From JAFGMQ01 sp036733345 (GTDB taxonomy: Bacteria > Desulfobacterota > DSM-4660 > Desulfatiglandales > Desulfatiglandaceae): a stretch of DNA of 7,720 bases. The position numbers were made by a program, and so were the translations under genes. Below the pieces are notes generated by a model, which made no database searches, was not told the origin of the DNA, and was given only the letters and a program-made list of their open reading frames with translations. Of the stretch, positions 6,925-7,720 are shown in pieces. The DNA is taken from NCBI GenBank assembly GCA_036733345.1, contig DAINAR010000091.1, forward strand, positions 1-7,720, written 5' to 3'. Numbering within the stretch: the stretch's first letter is position 1; each line of letters begins with the position of its first letter.

Positions 6925-7065
6925 ATGACTAAGCACAAACTGATAGAAATCCTTAAAAAACTTCTTCAGACGGATACCGAATTAAATTTTCTGGTACAAT
7001 TGTCAGAGGAGGATCTTCAGACTTTGGTAGCATGCGTCAGGAGCAGTCTGGATAATAAAGAATAA
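6925..7065 (+). CDS. Small hypothetical protein (46 aa)
   Basis: An ATG-to-TAA frame of 46 residues, beginning MTKHKLIEILKKLLQTD and ending SSLDNKE. The composition is protein-like: an amphipathic, charged, helix-prone sequence with leucines at helical spacing, and SEEDLQTLVACVRSSL, which could be a second helix. It has one Cys, no signal peptide and no membrane segment. An extended -10 promoter lies about 50 bases upstream. The ribosome site is weak (TTGAGA about 9-10 bases before the ATG). It stands alone in a gene-poor stretch. I do not recognise a family with certainty; short helical proteins of this style occur as orphans in deltaproteobacteria, but that is a recollection, not a match. 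Function unknown. Confidence 0.55.
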   Translation: MTKHKLIEILKKLLQTDTELNFLVQLSEEDLQTLVACVRSSLDNKE

Positions 7066-7066
7066 A

Positions 7067-7188
7067 ATACAAGTGTTAACTTAGCCTGTCTGAAAAGTGT
7101 ATTTGCATGTTTAAGTTTCTTTTAAGGTTAAAACTGAAATCATGAAACTGTTCTTTCATGAATTAGCTTGCCATTTATGCACTTGTAT
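7067..7188. repeat. Structured spacer with nested inverted repeats
   Basis: ATACAAGTG (7067-7075) and CACTTGTAT (7180-7188) are exact reverse complements bracketing 122 bases. Inside them CATGAAA (7141-7147) and TTTCATG (7154-7160) form a perfect 7-bp hairpin with a 6-base loop. The outer repeat starts 2 bases after the small ORF stop. No T run follows the inner hairpin, so it is not an obvious terminator. Confidence 0.45.
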
Positions 7189-7520
7189 CTTTAATTTTGC
7201 CTTATAATCATTTCCACAAATAGTCTGATTTTCCTCCGATTGCTTTGTTTAGTATTTAGCACATGTTATATTTTATTCGGCGCCTAAGACTTTAGGCCAC
7301 TGAATAATTCCTGTTCCATCTATTTGTATAATGCAAATTGATGGGCTTATAAGATTATCAAAAGTTCTATTAGCATTTAACCTCATATTTTTCTATTGAC
7401 GTTCAGCTATTATGTAGCTACTTTATAGCTAAAATATTCCTAATTAAAACACATGATACCTTAATTAAACAATTCATTAATGGTCTGTTTCGCTATAATA
7501 TTACTCCGGTGATTAAAAGC
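7189..7520. other. AT-rich non-coding stretch
   Basis: No supportable gene is seen. Local structures include a perfect hairpin GCCTAA-GACT-TTAGGC (7282-7297) and three AGCTA-type repeats near 7408-7432. A TTGACG box (7396-7401) has only a weak -10 (TACTTT) 17 bases later. I assign no function. Confidence 0.5.
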
Positions 7521-7527
7521 ATCAATC

Positions 7528-7602
7528 GTCATGCCGGACTTGATAAGCCTGCCCCAGGCCACGATCCGGGGGCACCCAGACGAATGCATTGTGGATTCCG
7601 GC
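7528..7602. repeat. REP-like palindromic intergenic element
   Basis: GTCATGCCGGACTTGAT, then ATCCGG, then GTGGATTCCGGCTGG resembles the dispersed 'GTCATgCCGGACTTGATCCGGcATCC' repeats found between genes in many proteobacteria. CCGGA (7534-7538) pairs with TCCGG (7565-7569), and a perfect inner hairpin GCCTG-CCC-CAGGC (7547-7559) sits between. It is GC-rich against an AT-rich background. The exact family and copy number cannot be judged from one window. Confidence 0.5.
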
Positions 7603-7634
7603 TGGAGAGGTTTTATAGTAATTCATTTTTTGTC

Positions 7635-7674
7635 CCAGCCAGGGGCTGGTAACCCCGCCACAAAGACTGGCGGG
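7635..7674. repeat. Two adjacent perfect hairpins leading into the tandem array
   Basis: CCAGCC-AGG-GGCTGG (7635-7649) is a 6-bp stem with a 3-base loop. CCCGCCA-CAAAGAC-TGGCGGG (7654-7674) is a perfect 7-bp stem with a 7-base loop, and it overlaps the first unit of the tandem repeat. Confidence 0.6.
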
Positions 7675-7720
7675 TAAACCCTCCACAAACACTGGCGGGT
7701 AAACCCTCCACAAACACTGG
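7659..7720. repeat. 25-bp direct tandem repeat array (runs off the window)
   Basis: The units are 7659-7683, 7684-7708 and a partial unit 7709-7720. Units 1 and 2 differ at one base (G or C at the seventh base), and the partial third is identical to the second. Each unit carries an imperfect palindrome, TGGCGGG-TAAA-CCCTCCA. There are no spacers between units. The array continues beyond the end, so its full length is unknown. Confidence 0.85.

Noticed and set aside
7522..7713. A 63-residue open frame on the - strand across the repeat region
   Set aside because: It is made of the tandem repeat and REP-like palindromes read through, with no ribosome site and low-complexity PVFVEGLPASLCGG text; the 25-bp period does not keep a frame.
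7659..7720. Possible CRISPR array
   Set aside because: The repeats abut directly with no unique spacers, and no cas gene is present.

Overview
The window reads like a chromosomal segment of a Gram-negative anaerobe, most probably a deltaproteobacterium (Desulfobacterota). This is inferred from the style of the two-component proteins (a periplasmic SBP_bac_3 sensor kinase, DivK-like receivers, REC-PAS architectures), a Tat-exported ApbE beside RibF, the moderate GC content of the genes and the AT-rich, repeat-bearing spacers. No rRNA or marker gene is present to fix the taxon.

Left part (1-2816, + strand): a signalling cluster. The window opens inside a membrane histidine kinase with an extracytoplasmic solute-binding sensor domain. 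It is followed 14 bp later by a stand-alone receiver protein, and then, overlapping its stop codon, by a REC/coiled-coil/PAS protein. That third gene looks damaged: its receiver core begins before any ATG, GTG or TTG (an ATA sits where the family has ATG), and its C-terminus jumps from the PAS domain into the first residues of another receiver and then stops. It is best read as an internally deleted remnant of a hybrid kinase. The upstream kinase and single receiver appear intact as far as they are visible.

Middle (2920-6360): a + strand MFS transporter converges on a - strand pair, ribF then apbE, with a hairpin terminator between the two directions. RibF makes FMN and FAD from riboflavin. 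ApbE is exported by the Tat system and uses FAD to attach FMN covalently to proteins outside the cytoplasm, so the pair links flavin supply to flavinylation.

Right part (6361-7720): a tRNA-Leu(CAG) gene with a good promoter and an encoded CCA, then more than 1.1 kb that is mostly AT-rich and gene-poor. It holds one plausible 46-residue ORF behind an extended -10 promoter, several perfect hairpins, a REP-like palindromic element, and the beginning of a 25-bp tandem array that runs off the window end. No CRISPR array, insertion sequence or complete unknown multigene system is seen; the notable items are the decayed hybrid kinase and the structured repeat tail.
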